Source of the DNA: Argopecten irradians | Lineage: Eukaryota > Mollusca > Bivalvia > Pectinida > Pectinidae | Direction: 5' to 3' | Assembly (NCBI RefSeq): GCF_041381155.1 | Contig: NC_091149.1 | Span: 11,424,609 to 11,488,608 of the forward strand | DNA: 64,000 nucleotides | Shown here: positions 45,479 to 55,387 of the stretch, in pieces | Layout: the number at the start of each line of letters is the position of its first letter | How positions within the stretch are numbered: position 1 is the stretch's first letter | The notes under the pieces: model-generated | What the model saw: only the letters and a program-made list of their open reading frames with translations | The model's database searches: none | What the model was told of the DNA's origin: nothing | Made by a program: the position numbers and the translations under genes

Positions 45479-46325
45479 AGGTACTCTGCATCTTTGTCTT
45501 CATATAAGCTAATAGGTTTCTGGTTTTCTCCCGGAGCAAATACATATATTTTGTTTGTGTCAAAATCTGTGTCATCCACTAATGTATCTGTATTGCCTTG
45601 AGTTCCATCATCTGCAGAAATTTCACAAAAATCATCAGATGCCTCCTCTGAGTCTTTGTCATCTTTTGAACGAGAACTTCCTGTTAATTCTGTGATAAGC
45701 TCATCATTGGCTTCTGTGATTCTTTTCTCCCATGTTTCATCAATTTTGATGTTTTCATTTTTGTATAATTCACTGTTTTCCATCAACCATTTTAGAGCTT
45801 GGAGCACAACCTTGGGGCGAATGTTTTCAGAAAAACATGATGACTTGTGAGATAATCGTTTCTTTAATTTCACTGCAATTGTTACATGCTCATCCACTTG
45901 CCTCGGAAGTGCGTTAATAGTAGGTTGTATGTCAACAGGTACATTAACAATATTTCCTTTCGCAGATAACTGACCTCCTCTGGGAAGTTCACGTATTTGC
46001 ATAAAAGGTATCCGTTGTGATATCAACCTTTCTTCTAGTGGATGCAAATTCAGAACCTCGGGTTTTTTGGGCCACAACATCCCATTTTTTACTGACAATT
46101 TTGGTACCTTCTCTTCTTTTAATGATGCCAGACAAGTGGAACAAAGCCATTGTTTTCCATCAACAGATGTAAGATCAGTACATAGTTGTCTGCTCTCCAA
46201 TGTAATGTGGGCTTTGTCAAGCTGGACAACACTTTTGCGAAACCATGTTTGAGGAGCAAGCATATATTGGGCCATTTGCTACTCTAGCATGAAACTTTAC
46301 TATCGATTCATCAATTGTACAACCT
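45385..46325 (-). CDS. DUF6570-type N-terminal domain preceding Helentron Rep
   Basis: The frame 46275-45385 contains QTWFRKSVVQLDK, WLCSTCLASLKEEKVPKLSV, LHPLEERLISQRIPFMQIRE and GNIVNVPVDIQPTINALPRQ, the conserved core found just before Rep in many Helitron and Helentron proteins, named DUF6570 in Pfam as I recall. Its true beginning lies upstream in another frame: SIVKFHARVANGPIYAC (about 46260-46310), so the ATG at 46275 is probably not a real start. CSTC with other Cys may bind zinc. An acidic linker (near 45600-45680) follows. The frame leaves the Rep frame near 45455. Function unknown; likely DNA or element-end recognition. Confidence 0.75.
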
Positions 46326-46330
46326 ATGTG

Positions 46331-46332
<2 letters not shown>

Positions 46333-46364
<32 letters not shown>
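46333..46364 (-). repeat. 32-base homopolymer inside the Helentron coding region
   Basis: An uninterrupted T run on the plus strand (A on the coding strand) separates the end of the charged region (stop near 46375) from the DUF6570 frame. It would encode polylysine in an already Lys-rich stretch. Slippage, or base-calling uncertainty, is likely here. Confidence 0.9.
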
Positions 46365-46365
<1 letters not shown>

Positions 46366-46374
46366 AGTAATCTT

Positions 46375-47735
46375 TCATGGTCTACTAATGCAAACGTCTT
46401 CTTTTTGTGGCTTTAGAGAGTTTGTCTCTACACCTATCCATTTGTCGGTGAATCTTTCTTTTTCCAACTGCAAAGTATTCTTCCTTAGAAGCTTTTTCAT
46501 TTCTATTTCAAGATCATAATATTCCTTGATTTTTCTTTCTTTTTGTTTTGTTTCTATTTGTTCTCTGGATCTCTGTTTTGCTTTAAGTTCAGACTCTCTA
46601 AATTCCTTGTTTTGTTTGGCCTTTGTCCTAGCTTTAAGTGTGTTTTTTCTTTCTTTTTGTTTTGTTTCTATTTCTTCTCTTGATCTCTGTTTTGCTTTAA
46701 GTTCAGACTCTCTAAATTCCTTGTTTTGTCTGGCCTTTGTCTTAGCTTTAAGTGTGTTTTTTCTGTCTTTCTGTTTTGTTTCTATTTCTTCTCCGGATCT
46801 CTGTTTTGCTTTAAGTTCAAATTCTCTAAACTCCTTACATTGTCTAGCCTTCTTAATTCTTTTGTCGTTGCTTTCTCGATCTTTTAATTTATATTCTGGG
46901 TTTTCTCTAGCTTTTTGTTTGCTCTCGACAGAACAGCGATTTTGTCTTTCCCTAAAACTTGAACATTCCCTTCTTTTCTGCATATAGTCTTTCATATACA
47001 TTTTTCTCTTTGCTGATGATTGTTCCTCTTTCAATAATGCCTTTTCATTTTGAAAGTCAAAGTATTTGTCAAGCAATGATTTTCTCTCTGAAGTCTGTTT
47101 GGAAATAGTAACTGGTTGAATTTCAAACTGGCAGCGACTGTTCATGGATATATTTGCACTTCGATAGTATGAAAACATGAAATCGACCAAATGTTGTGTA
47201 TTTTGAAAATTCATTTCAACTGCTCTTCCGTCAACACATGATAGGCTATCTGAACCGTGGGAGTGTGAATCAAATATTGACGGGATTTTGTTGCTATCTA
47301 GATACAAAGCTGAGCAAATCCCTCCAACAATAATAAGACCTTCATTGTGATTAGAAAACAATCTGTCAACACCTTCCTGTAGGTTCAAGCTATCTTGTGA
47401 ATCATTCCAATCAGAATGTGTAACACAGCCATATATCTGATCATGGTACTGAACTTCAAAGTTTTTACCTGACAGGGAAACAATCAAAGGCAGCTCTTTA
47501 AACTGAAGCATTTATGAAACAAACGTGTTAGTTGATTTTAATTCTACCATTCTTATTCTGAATAACTCATCACCAGCTAAGAGAATATCATCAACGTTTT
47601 GATGTTTGGTAATGCTCAGTTTTTATAGAGATCAGTGAAACTAACACTGCATTCCTCTTGAAACTGTTGGAAATATTTCACTTGCTTGGTGAACTGAACC
47701 AAAGTTCATTTTGACACAAAACTTGGAAGGTTCAT
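46375..47735 (-). CDS. UL36/C76-like cysteine protease and charged repeat region of the Helentron
   Basis: The upstream frame 47735-47641 ends CVKMNFGSVHQASEIFPTVS then RGMQC, a Cys-box typical of herpesvirus-tegument-like (C76/OTU-related) proteases. Three in-frame stops follow directly. The frame resumes as KHQNVDDILLAGDELFRIRM, crosses a TAA at 47514-47512, and continues from 47511 with LPLIVSLSG, EGLIIVGGICSALYLD and IPSIFDSHSHG, where DSH (47271-47263) supplies the Asp-His pair, then DGRAVEM. So the Cys-His-Asp parts are all visible but interrupted. Residues ~150-375 are highly charged with three 38-residue repeats (FRESELKAKQRSREE, ETKQKERKNTLK). Similar protease domains occur in Helentron-like and PIF1-containing proteins of animals. 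Substrate unknown, possibly ubiquitin or the polyprotein itself. Confidence 0.7.
46520..46860 (-). repeat. 114-bp in-frame tandem repeat (3 copies)
   Basis: 'ctttaagttcagactctcta' recurs at 46581, 46695 and 46809, exactly 114 bp apart, so 38 codons per unit. Units keep the reading frame. They encode Lys/Arg/Glu-rich helix, probably coiled coil or single alpha-helix. Confidence 0.85.
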
Positions 47736-47779
47736 GTGGCAAAGTCGTGGTTAGTGAAGACTCATTTGGCATGTTAATC

Positions 47780-48122
47780 GTGCTTGAAGACTCATTTAGC
47801 AAGTTCATGGCGCACAAAGGCTCCTTTAGCAAGTTCATGGCGCCCAAAGGCAGTTCATACAAGGCTTTGGCGCCCGAATGCAGTTCATACAACGCTTTGG
47901 CGCCCGAAGGCAGTTCATACAACGCTTTGGCGCCCGAAGGCAGTTCAGACAAATTTTTACGCCCGAAGGCAGTTCAGACAAGTTTTTGGCGCCCGAAGGC
48001 AATTCATATAACGCTTTGGCGCCCGAAGGCAGTTCATACAACGCTTTGGCGCCCGAAGGCAGTTTAGACAAGTTTTTGGCGCCCGAAGGCAGTTCAGACA
48101 CGTTATAGGCGCCCGAAGGCAA
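47780..48122 (-). repeat. 30-bp minisatellite encoding decapeptide repeats
   Basis: The plus-strand unit 'gcgcccgaaggcagttcata' plus 'caacgctttg' repeats every 30 bp. Near-perfect copies cover 47860-48120 and diverged ones 47770-47860. On the minus strand each unit encodes ELPSGAKALY or variants (KNLS replacing KALY). The downstream copies degrade into LKEPLCAMNL and NESSSTINMP before the protease Cys-box. A one-base deletion near 47958 shifts one part of the array out of frame. Confidence 0.85.
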
Positions 48123-48330
48123 ACATGGTACCCTTTTTAGGAGGCGGTATCCCCCGTCTCATGGTCCTGTTTTTACTGTGGCCAGGATCCACAAGTCTAA
48201 CAGGTCCGTCACTCGTCACACAGTCACTCGTAATGTCATAGGTACTATTTTTTACGTGGCCAGTATCCACGAGTCTATTTCTGTTGTTCTTCTTCGCCAG
48301 GGAAGTCTTCCATGTCTTTTTACGAGGCAT
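48123..48330 (-). CDS. Probable N-terminus of the Helentron protein
   Basis: From ATG 48330 the frame encodes MPRKKTWKTSLAKKNNRNRL, then two similar blocks RLVDTGHVKN and RLVDPGHSKN, then PPPKKG. It is basic at first and then polar, with no known domain. The frame leaves the decapeptide-repeat frame at 'cctaaaaagg' near 48140. A possible acceptor TTTTGCAG lies just upstream of the ATG, so an intron or 5' exon is possible. I choose this ATG because the upstream sequence (48331-48405) is hydrophobic, AT-rich and unlike the rest. Confidence 0.45.
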
Positions 48331-48419
48331 CTTTCTGCAAAATTTAAAAAGCGATATTTTTATCAAATGCAATGTCCAAATTATCAAACTATATGTATTA
48401 GTCATAAATAGAAACCTCC

Positions 48420-49340
48420 CTTTTTAATAAGAGAAAACCTGGGAAATAAAATTCAGCCAGGAAAAGTGACAATAACATATTGACTCCTAGCGTTGGATAC
48501 CGGTATTTGATACCACTATCGCATCGCTACTCATTTTAAACTAGACATATGTCTGTTAGATATCAAGTGCTTGCGAACTACTTCCTAAAAACCTCATTTC
48601 CCGTACATGTACATATATATATGGCATTTGTTACTACATATTTTGAACACAACAAATAAGATAGTTACATCTTACATGTAGGAACGTTACTGCTGTTAAA
48701 AATTCTATAAAAATGAAAAGGAAAGTATAACTATCTATAGCTGTCGATGTGCGATATATAGTGCATATCACATTATATGTTGTCTATAGCTTCGTATAAT
48801 AAAAAGCACATAATAACCTGCTGGGATATATCCACAAACCTGTATGAAATAAATCAAATATAAACCATTTAAATAATGCTGTAAATGTCTTTGGCTAGTA
48901 CTCAAAAGTCATCCGTTTCATTCCTTTCATTTAAATTTATTGACTAACTAAAAAATTCAGGTTAACTTCAAGCTGCACATCATACAAATACTTGTATCGG
49001 TCCCGAAATTCTAAGCATTTGATGGACTTTGGATTGTAACAGAAGTTTATAATAAAGTCCACGAGATGCTTTGAATATCATGATCAATACAGAAAATGTT
49101 AATACATAATGTATTGTTCATTCACAGTTGGTATATCACTAAATCATTACAAAATCTATTAAACAGGATTGACTAGATTAGACAGTGACTTCCTGTATGG
49201 TGTATGCAATTTGAATTAGTGCATAGGAGAATTACACAAGACTTTACAACAGACAGCAAAAACATAGTATTATGGTACATAATCATTTAAAAAAGTATTA
49301 GAAAATTTCTAAGGAAATCCACTTGTAAAGTGACTAAATG
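48420..49340. other. No recognised gene
   Basis: AT-rich DNA between the Helentron N-terminus and the right arm. The Helentron 5' end should be in or before this stretch, but I could not identify it. Confidence 0.45.
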
Positions 49341-49852
49341 ATTTGTTTGGTTAATTTACGTCCTATTAACAGCTATGGTCATGTAAGGACGGCCTCTCAT
49401 GTATGCGGTGTGCTGCATGTATGTTGTGCGAGGTGCGTGTTTTGAGGGACTGCGGTATGTTCGTGTTGTGTCTTCTTGTATAGTGGAACTGTTGCCCTTT
49501 TATAGTGCTATATCACTGAAGCATGCCGCTGAAGACACCAAGCAACACACCCCACCCGGTCACATTATACTGACAACGGGCGAACCAGTCGTCCCACTCC
49601 CTGTATGCTGAGCGCTAAGCAGGAGCAGAAACTACCACTTTTATAGACTTTGGTGTGTCTCGGCCAGGGGACAGAACCCAGAGCCTTTCTCACAGGGGCG
49701 AACGCTCAACTCAAGGCCAAAAGTGAGGCAGTGCCAAGGGAGGCATTAGGAAATATAACGTCAGTTAGGAAGAAGAGAAAATATAAGATCCTAAATTTAG
49801 TCGCTTTTTACGATCATGTAATAGGGGCAGCAGGTACACTTGCAGGGCCAAC
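49341..49852 (+). repeat. SINE-like repeat at the inner end of the right arm
   Basis: From 'atttgtttggttaatttacg' to 'acacttgcagggcc'. The last ~20 bp are altered (part of the 5' hairpin deleted). Homology between arms stops exactly at this copy. Confidence 0.8.
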
Positions 49853-49855
49853 TGT

Positions 49856-50200
49856 ACATGTTATTTGTATCTTTTGTACAAGTCATGCATATTATTCTTA
49901 AATATGGAACTTACCATTGGACTTATTACTATCAGGCAAAGTAGAAAACTTTTTCTTACTGCATTGTTTCCTGTAATGGTCTCTTTCATCCATTGCTAGA
50001 GTGACATGTGTATTGTAAGATGTCAAGAGAATGGTTTTCTCCTCTTACGTCAGGGATCCACTATTTACTAATTTTAGAGCAAATTCCTGACACTGCTGAC
50101 AAAGGTCAGAGGCAAAGCATTGTCGCTCGCGTATTTACAAAGGAACGTTTTGATTCTTTCCCTGTCATCATAGGTAAGACCATGAACAGGTGACACTTCT
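49856..50200 (-). pseudogene. Right-arm copy of the transposase-like fossil
   Basis: On the minus strand: DLCQQCQEFALKLVNSGSLT, a stop, EEKTILL, then HVTLAMDERDHYRKQC. It keeps DLC..CQ and the DERDHYRKQC-like end more intact than the left copy, but has an in-frame TAA after SLT. It ends in the intron after 'caatggtaag'. Confidence 0.5.
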
Positions 50201-50206
50201 GTAAGC

Positions 50207-50500
50207 TTGTAGGTAGGGCTTTAGAACGGTACCTGCTACTCTATTGCATGATCTTAAGAGGCAACTAGAATCTTATCTTTTCTCTTATTCCTAACGGACT
50301 TATTTTCCTAACGTCTCCCTTTACACCGCCTCACTTTTGGCCTTTTGTTGAGGGCTCGCCCCTGTGAGTACGCTTTGGGTTCTATCCCCTGGCCGAGACA
50401 TACCAAAGTCTATAAAAAGTGTTAGTTTCAGTTTCGGCACTCAGCATACAGTGTGTAGGACGACTGGTAAGCCGTTGTCAGTGAAATGTGACCGGATGGA
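50207..50500 (-). repeat. SINE-like repeat, strongly degraded
   Basis: 'gtagggctttagaacggtac', 'cctgtgagtacgctttgggt', 'ggccgagacataccaaagtc' and 'ggacgactggtaagccgttg' keep the order of the family, with many changes. Both ends are missing. Confidence 0.65.
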
Positions 50501-50539
50501 GTTTCTCGGCATACAAGGAGTGGGACGAATTTTCTTTCA

Positions 50540-51260
50540 ACCCTTATTATAAAATATTCAGTTCGCCCTGTGTAAGGCATAACTCGACGGTTGGGTATCT
50601 TTTGGTCAAGTTGTCTCCTACTGGTGTAGTTCCACTCCCACCAGGGTCTGTACTTGACGCATACCGTGCAAACTTTGTCTTAAGCAATTTTCAACTTGAC
50701 TTTACATTGAACTCTAGATTTTTGGGCACTATTGTAGGTCTAACATTGTGAAAACCGGTATTGGAACGCTGTGCCGTAGAGGTCGCCGGCACTGATCTGC
50801 TAGTTTTAGGAGTGTCATAGTATCCATCGTAAACATCCGTTTCTTCATCGTCCTCTATAGGCCAACGAGGGATTTTACGATCGTCGTGGGCATATCCGGC
50901 ATCCTCATGGTACCCTCGAGCATTTTGCTTATTGGGGAGGAATATCCTTGTTAATTGGCGTTGGGACTTACCGTTACTCAAGCAAGGCTTAGACTTGGTC
51001 AACGAATGAGTGTTATGTTCATTCGGCAATACAGAAATAGGCAACCCATACTGCTGCTGTAGTTTTTCGGTTTGTTCCTGCAGTCCCCTCAAATCAGGTT
51101 CAGCATCTCTGTGACGTCCAACGTCCCTGGCAACCTGTGTCGAGAGTGTGACTGTCATATCTGCACGATAAAGTCGACGTGCTCAAATAACTCAGCCGAT
51201 ACTTTTAATCTGCTAATCTGATGTGTATTTCCCTTCGTGATCGGTGTAACATTTCGGAAT
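50540..51260 (-). pseudogene. Ty3/gypsy gag, right arm
   Basis: A 155-codon open frame (51158-50691) on the minus strand reads RHRDAEPDLRGLQEQTEKLQ, ENGYLP-type Gln-rich helix, then GYHEDAGYAHDDRKIPRWPI and EEDTVYDGYY-like acidic sequence. It is the uninterrupted version of the left-arm gag N-terminal region. After 50691 the sequence jumps to the segment equivalent to left 31555-31660, so the capsid-like part and pol are deleted. It ends without the rest of Gag. Confidence 0.5.
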
Positions 51261-52061
51261 TTCATAATATTTTTGCTACTCGTGCTCCAACTCTGGATAA
51301 CTGGATCAATTCCTCATACGTAGCGAGGTTGATTGGAATTGCAAAAACTCGTGGTCTGGGTCAAGGGTTGATGAACACAACACACGACAGTAATAAAACA
51401 TTTAACTGAATCCCCTGGAAATTTTGATTAATTAAATATGCAAAAGAAATATATATAGTTACAGCCGACTATTCAAGAGCTGTTGTTATATCCTCATGTA
51501 ATCAGCGGTACCCCAGTGAAGCACTATTTTTTTGTAAAGTAACAGATGCCACAGAAATGCAAAGCAATCCTTCACAAAATCAACAGGTTTTTACAAAACC
51601 GACAATAAAACAATATTTATCTACAAATAAAGCACGATAATGCGGAATAATGGCAATATAATGTCACTGCATTAACTACATAACGTATTTAGCAATAGGA
51701 AATGTTTTCTGCACCAACACACAGAATAAAATTGGATGCTGAAGTTCCAAAATGTCAGTAATATACGAATCAAGAATAATTTTTAACTTTCAGAATTAAT
51801 CAACAGAAACTTCGAAACAACACATTCCACAATAGTACAGTTATTACGGTAATTGTTGAAAAAAATGGCACACCAAGTTATTTACACAAGGAAATCTCCA
51901 ATGTAAACGGGCCCTGGCTCGAGACACGTGGCCATCATCGCTAGCCGTCCGTGCAATACACTATGTTGATATTTTTTTTGTGTAGTTTGTTTTAGGAAAA
52001 AGAAAAATACAAAGTTCTTGAGTGATGAAAACCGCTGGCAAATTATTATCCACGTCGCCAA
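51261..52061. other. Right-arm non-coding DNA between gag and LTR
   Basis: Collinear with left 29035 back to 24346, but without the left-specific insertions. Key empty junctions lie near 51510 (SINE-like), 51720 (pearl-like) and 51903 (2.76-kb block). No gene seen. Confidence 0.7.
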
Positions 52062-52344
52062 TATCGTGCCTGTCGGTATGACCGTGGTGGCAATCAGGTT
52101 TGCGCGATATAGAATAATCTACATAAATAAGCTACAAATGACTACAGTATGGATGTTCAACAATAGAGTTGGTCCCAAACCGACTCGTACCTCGTTTCTG
52201 ATTATGAGTAACCCTCGAGGTGTTATTAGCCTTCCTCCTAGGAACGATCGTCTGCTCACTAAGCAACTTGTCAACCAATTTGGAGCTTCCAACAAAGCCG
52301 CGACGTCCTCAGCCATGTGTTCACTAGTAAGCGACTCACACTAC
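52062..52344 (-). mobile_element. Ty3/gypsy-type LTR, right-arm copy
   Basis: Minus-strand block beginning TGTAGTGTGAG and ending GGCACGATA, followed by 'ttggcgacgtggataataat'. 283 bp against 289 on the left, with several differences. Confidence 0.55.
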
Positions 52345-52673
52345 AGTATGGTAGTGTAGCTACCACCACCTAAGTATTTAATAGATAGGAGACTCTTACC
52401 CAACTACCGTAACCATTGACGACTTAGTTACACCATAGATTCACCCGAATAGTTCTAAAATCATCCAAGAAATAACTATAATTCATAATACAAGTACAAA
52501 CTTTGACATTTATATAAAAGGCACATAAAAGAAGTTCACAAATTTCTTCGTTAAGCAATATTTCATTATCTCCAACGATACACAAAGATTTTCATTCCAT
52601 GATGCATGTAATACTTGATGTTTAGTTATTTGATTGTAAAAAAATCAAGGCGGCAATGTATCCCCATTTTTCT

Positions 52674-53235
52674 ATTGGCGACGTGGATAATAATTTGCCA
52701 GCCGGTCACATTTATACTGACAAAGGGCGGTCGTCCCACTACCTGTATGCTGAGGCTAAGGCTGGTCCCCACTGGAACCGACTGTTTGACTTTGGTGTGA
52801 TCGGCCAGGGGACATAAGCAGGAGCAGAAATTACCACATCGGCAGGGGACAGAAACCCAGAGCCTTCCTCACAGGGGACGAACGCTCAATACTCAAGGCC
52901 ATGTAAAAGTGAGGCGGTGCCCAAAGTCTATAATAGTGGTAGTTTAATCTACTCCCGCTTTAGCGCTCAGCAAACGGAGTGGGACGACTGGTTCCACCAT
53001 CGTCGTAAGTATAATGTGGACCGGATGGGGAGTGTTGCTTGGTGTTTTCGGCGGCATACTTTAGTGATATAGCACTGTGGAAAGGGCAACTGTCTGACAG
53101 TTCCACTATACAAGACAACACGAACACACTGCAGTCTCCAAAAAGCACGCACATCGCACTTCACACACGCTACAAACTGCTTACATAGGAGACCGTCCTT
53201 ACATGACCCCTGGCTGTTAATAGGACGTTAAAAAT
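52674..53235 (-). repeat. PBS-like fragment fused to a scrambled SINE-like copy
   Basis: 52674-52701 repeats the post-LTR sequence 'attggcgacgtggataataa'. It joins SINE-like pieces in both senses: 52703-52920 in + sense with small insertions, then 52920-53235 in minus sense ending 'aataggacgttaaaaataat'. It looks like an inverted pair formed by rearrangement. Confidence 0.6.
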
Positions 53236-53432
53236 AATAAAACAAACGAACACTTTCAATAACCACGTTTAAAATAAAGCAGTGAAAACTACGTCCACAC
53301 TTCTACATTTAAATACATTATGTGCGTTTAATTTGCCAGTTCATGTGTGTATGCTTCAAACATATAATCCATTGTATGTGTTGAATGAGAATGAGGATTT
53401 ATTTCATAAAAAAAAACATTTCACATTGTCCT

Positions 53433-53678
53433 TTAGGCCATATCAATCTCACAGATGAAAGAGGACTTAGATAATGCTATATCTTTGGTGTCAAACCATG
53501 AAAATTGATAAAAGACATCGATGACAATAAAATGTTCGTTTCCTTCAGCATTGTTCGGATCTGAATCTGCCCAGTTGAAGTATGTCATCAGTGAGCCGTC
53601 GTCAAATCTGAATGTACCTTCAGTAGTTTGATCTGAGCCTTGGATAAATACTGTCTTATCATAGCCACGCCACATTCG
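53433..53678 (-). pseudogene. Right-arm lectin exon 3', frame-shifted at its start
   Basis: Minus-strand equivalent of exon 3 (21932-22173). From TVFIQGSDQTTEGTFRFDDG onward it differs from the left copy by one residue (QFSWF for QFVWF) to the same stop. At its start it has four extra bases (one after GTGGCGTGG, three before TATTTATCC), so the normal phase-1 entry hits TGA within six codons. The Cys of VACYDK is also lost. The exon is therefore unusable with the ancestral splice phase. AATAAA follows the stop. Confidence 0.8.
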
Positions 53679-54111
53679 CTGAAATAATAAAAACAAAACC
53701 AATAATAAGTGCTTAACTGTAGACTTCTGGAATTTGTACGTAAATCGGGATGAGTGTTATGTATTTTGTTTCATGAGCGCCCGTTGTCAGTATAATATGA
53801 CCGGATGAGATATGTTTGAGTACGACAGCACTACCAAAAGGGCAAAATATTAAAGGGAGACAGCAAACATCATATACATACAAAGCAACGACTTGCACAC
53901 ATTAAACGACGCTGACTCTTATTTTAGTTTGGTAATATCTGCAGTATCGGGGCATGTTTATCCGAGACAAGATATGCTTAGAATGACGCACATGTGCCAA
54001 GGCCCGTGCTTCATATAAGGGTTGGCCAGTGGAAGGTAACCAAGCAGAACTAAAAGAAAAATGGCTACTTTTCTTTGTCTCAGAAACGATTTTTCAAAAA
54101 ACACTATTTCA

Positions 54112-54472
54112 TTAAAGATGCTCCACCGCCGACAGACCATAAATGATACTCATCATTTGAACAACAATTCGTGTTTAATCGTGCATATACATATTTAATT
54201 AACACAAAAAACAACATAAAATGATTTTTTGCTTTTGGTGCATGCGCAGTCAGAATTTCATTCTATATAGAACATAGTTTCATGGATTTTTTTCGGGATG
54301 CAATTAATTATTTCTTATAGTTTTATCTTGAATTAAAATTAGAAGCTCAAACTTTCCAATGGTGGTAATGGTGTAAAGTAAGTAACTTTTGTAAGTGAAG
54401 AAAAATACCAAATCGTCTGATCCTGTTTTTATAGTGAAAAAGTACCATTTGTCAGCAGTGGAGCATCTTTAA
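54112..54472. mobile_element. 361-bp MITE with TTAAAGATGCTCCAC inverted ends
   Basis: Left end TTAAAGATGCTCCACCGC, right end GCAGTGGAGCATCTTTAA: terminal inverted repeats of about 18 bp continuing imperfectly. The left arm (about 21490) has an empty site reading 'tttcatatttttttagaa' in complement. A TTAA target is possible but not provable here. Non-coding. A single end of the same family lies at 34527. Confidence 0.75.
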
Positions 54473-55387
54473 CTTTTTTAGAATTTCAAATGCATGTTTT
54501 TTTCTCAACTTGTATTTTTAGCTTTAACAGCGTTACGTTTATAACTATTGCCTTGGGCAACATCGGGCGTTTAGTCCTATAAAACAAACCAAACGGTAAA
54601 TTTATTAGCTTACCACGTAAAAATACCACACGCCGAATAGCCATAAGTTACATATAGAATTTCAAATTACTTAAATTAAATTTAAATTTGTGTTATACCT
54701 TATATATGTTTATGGAAACATTCCTGCAGAAATCAAATGTACATACGTGAAATGAATTTGTAGACACTAATTTGACTTCATGTTCATCGTCATGGCTCTA
54801 TAATGACCTTCCGTGAATCATTTCCTGCTCTGATTTGTGCTTATAGAATTAAAAGTTATGCATTGCAAGTTTTATAATTTCCAAAATGTTCGTAATTTTT
54901 ATTGCGAATATTATATTATTATTGTTTCGTGGGTTTGAATATTACCACACATAAAGCTTTAACAAACAAGCTATTGATATAGTCTATATCAACAATATTC
55001 AATATCAAGATGGGTTGCGTTTTTATGTACAAACAGACCATGTGCATTTGTTACGGTATTTTTTTTTTGTATACGGATCGTCCCAATATTGTTTGATCTT
55101 AACCGTTTTTTTTAATTACCCATTGAAGGCCCTTTTACACTCATCCAAATCAAGGATTTGAACATACCATTGTGACAGGAGGGGTATCACTTTTGGCCGT
55201 TTTACGGCCACTCAGTGATAAGCAAAATATTTTGCATGAAGATACATTAGGGTCAGCAGCATATTGTATGCTATTCAGAATATACGATTTTCTGCTCATG
55301 GTAATTTAAGAGGTCAAAGGGTGAAAATGAACATTTCATTGTTTAAGTCCTAATTAATGAAATATTATAATAGAGATAACAATTTTT
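54473..55387. other. Right-arm intron 2 remnant
   Basis: Collinear with left 21310-21480 and 16900-17640. The ~3.7 kb between those left coordinates is absent here. No gene. Confidence 0.6.

Larger units (their letters stand above)
41140..48330 (-). mobile_element. Autonomous Helentron (rolling-circle element), coding region frame-broken
   Basis: About 7.2 kb of almost continuous coding potential on the minus strand. Order: basic N-terminus (48330), in-frame decapeptide repeats, UL36/C76-like cysteine protease, charged 38-residue repeats, DUF6570, HUH Rep with paired Tyr, PIF1 helicase, EEP endonuclease ending at 41140. Rep plus PIF1 is the Helitron hallmark; an added EEP endonuclease defines Helentrons (family knowledge). 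The reading frame changes at least eight times, several at A runs, so as assembled no full protein is made. It lies in the spacer of the inverted duplication. Element ends were not located. Confidence 0.88.

Noticed and set aside
46526..46987. 153-codon plus-strand frame with repeated LCFALSSDSLNSLFCLAFVL
   Set aside because: It is antisense to the 114-bp charged repeats of the Helentron, whose sense frame fits domain order and continuity.
47711..48108. Three plus-strand frames across the 30-bp repeats (for example ARRQFIQRFG)
   Set aside because: A repeat of 30 bp is open in several frames by chance. The minus-strand frame is the one that runs into the protease Cys-box.
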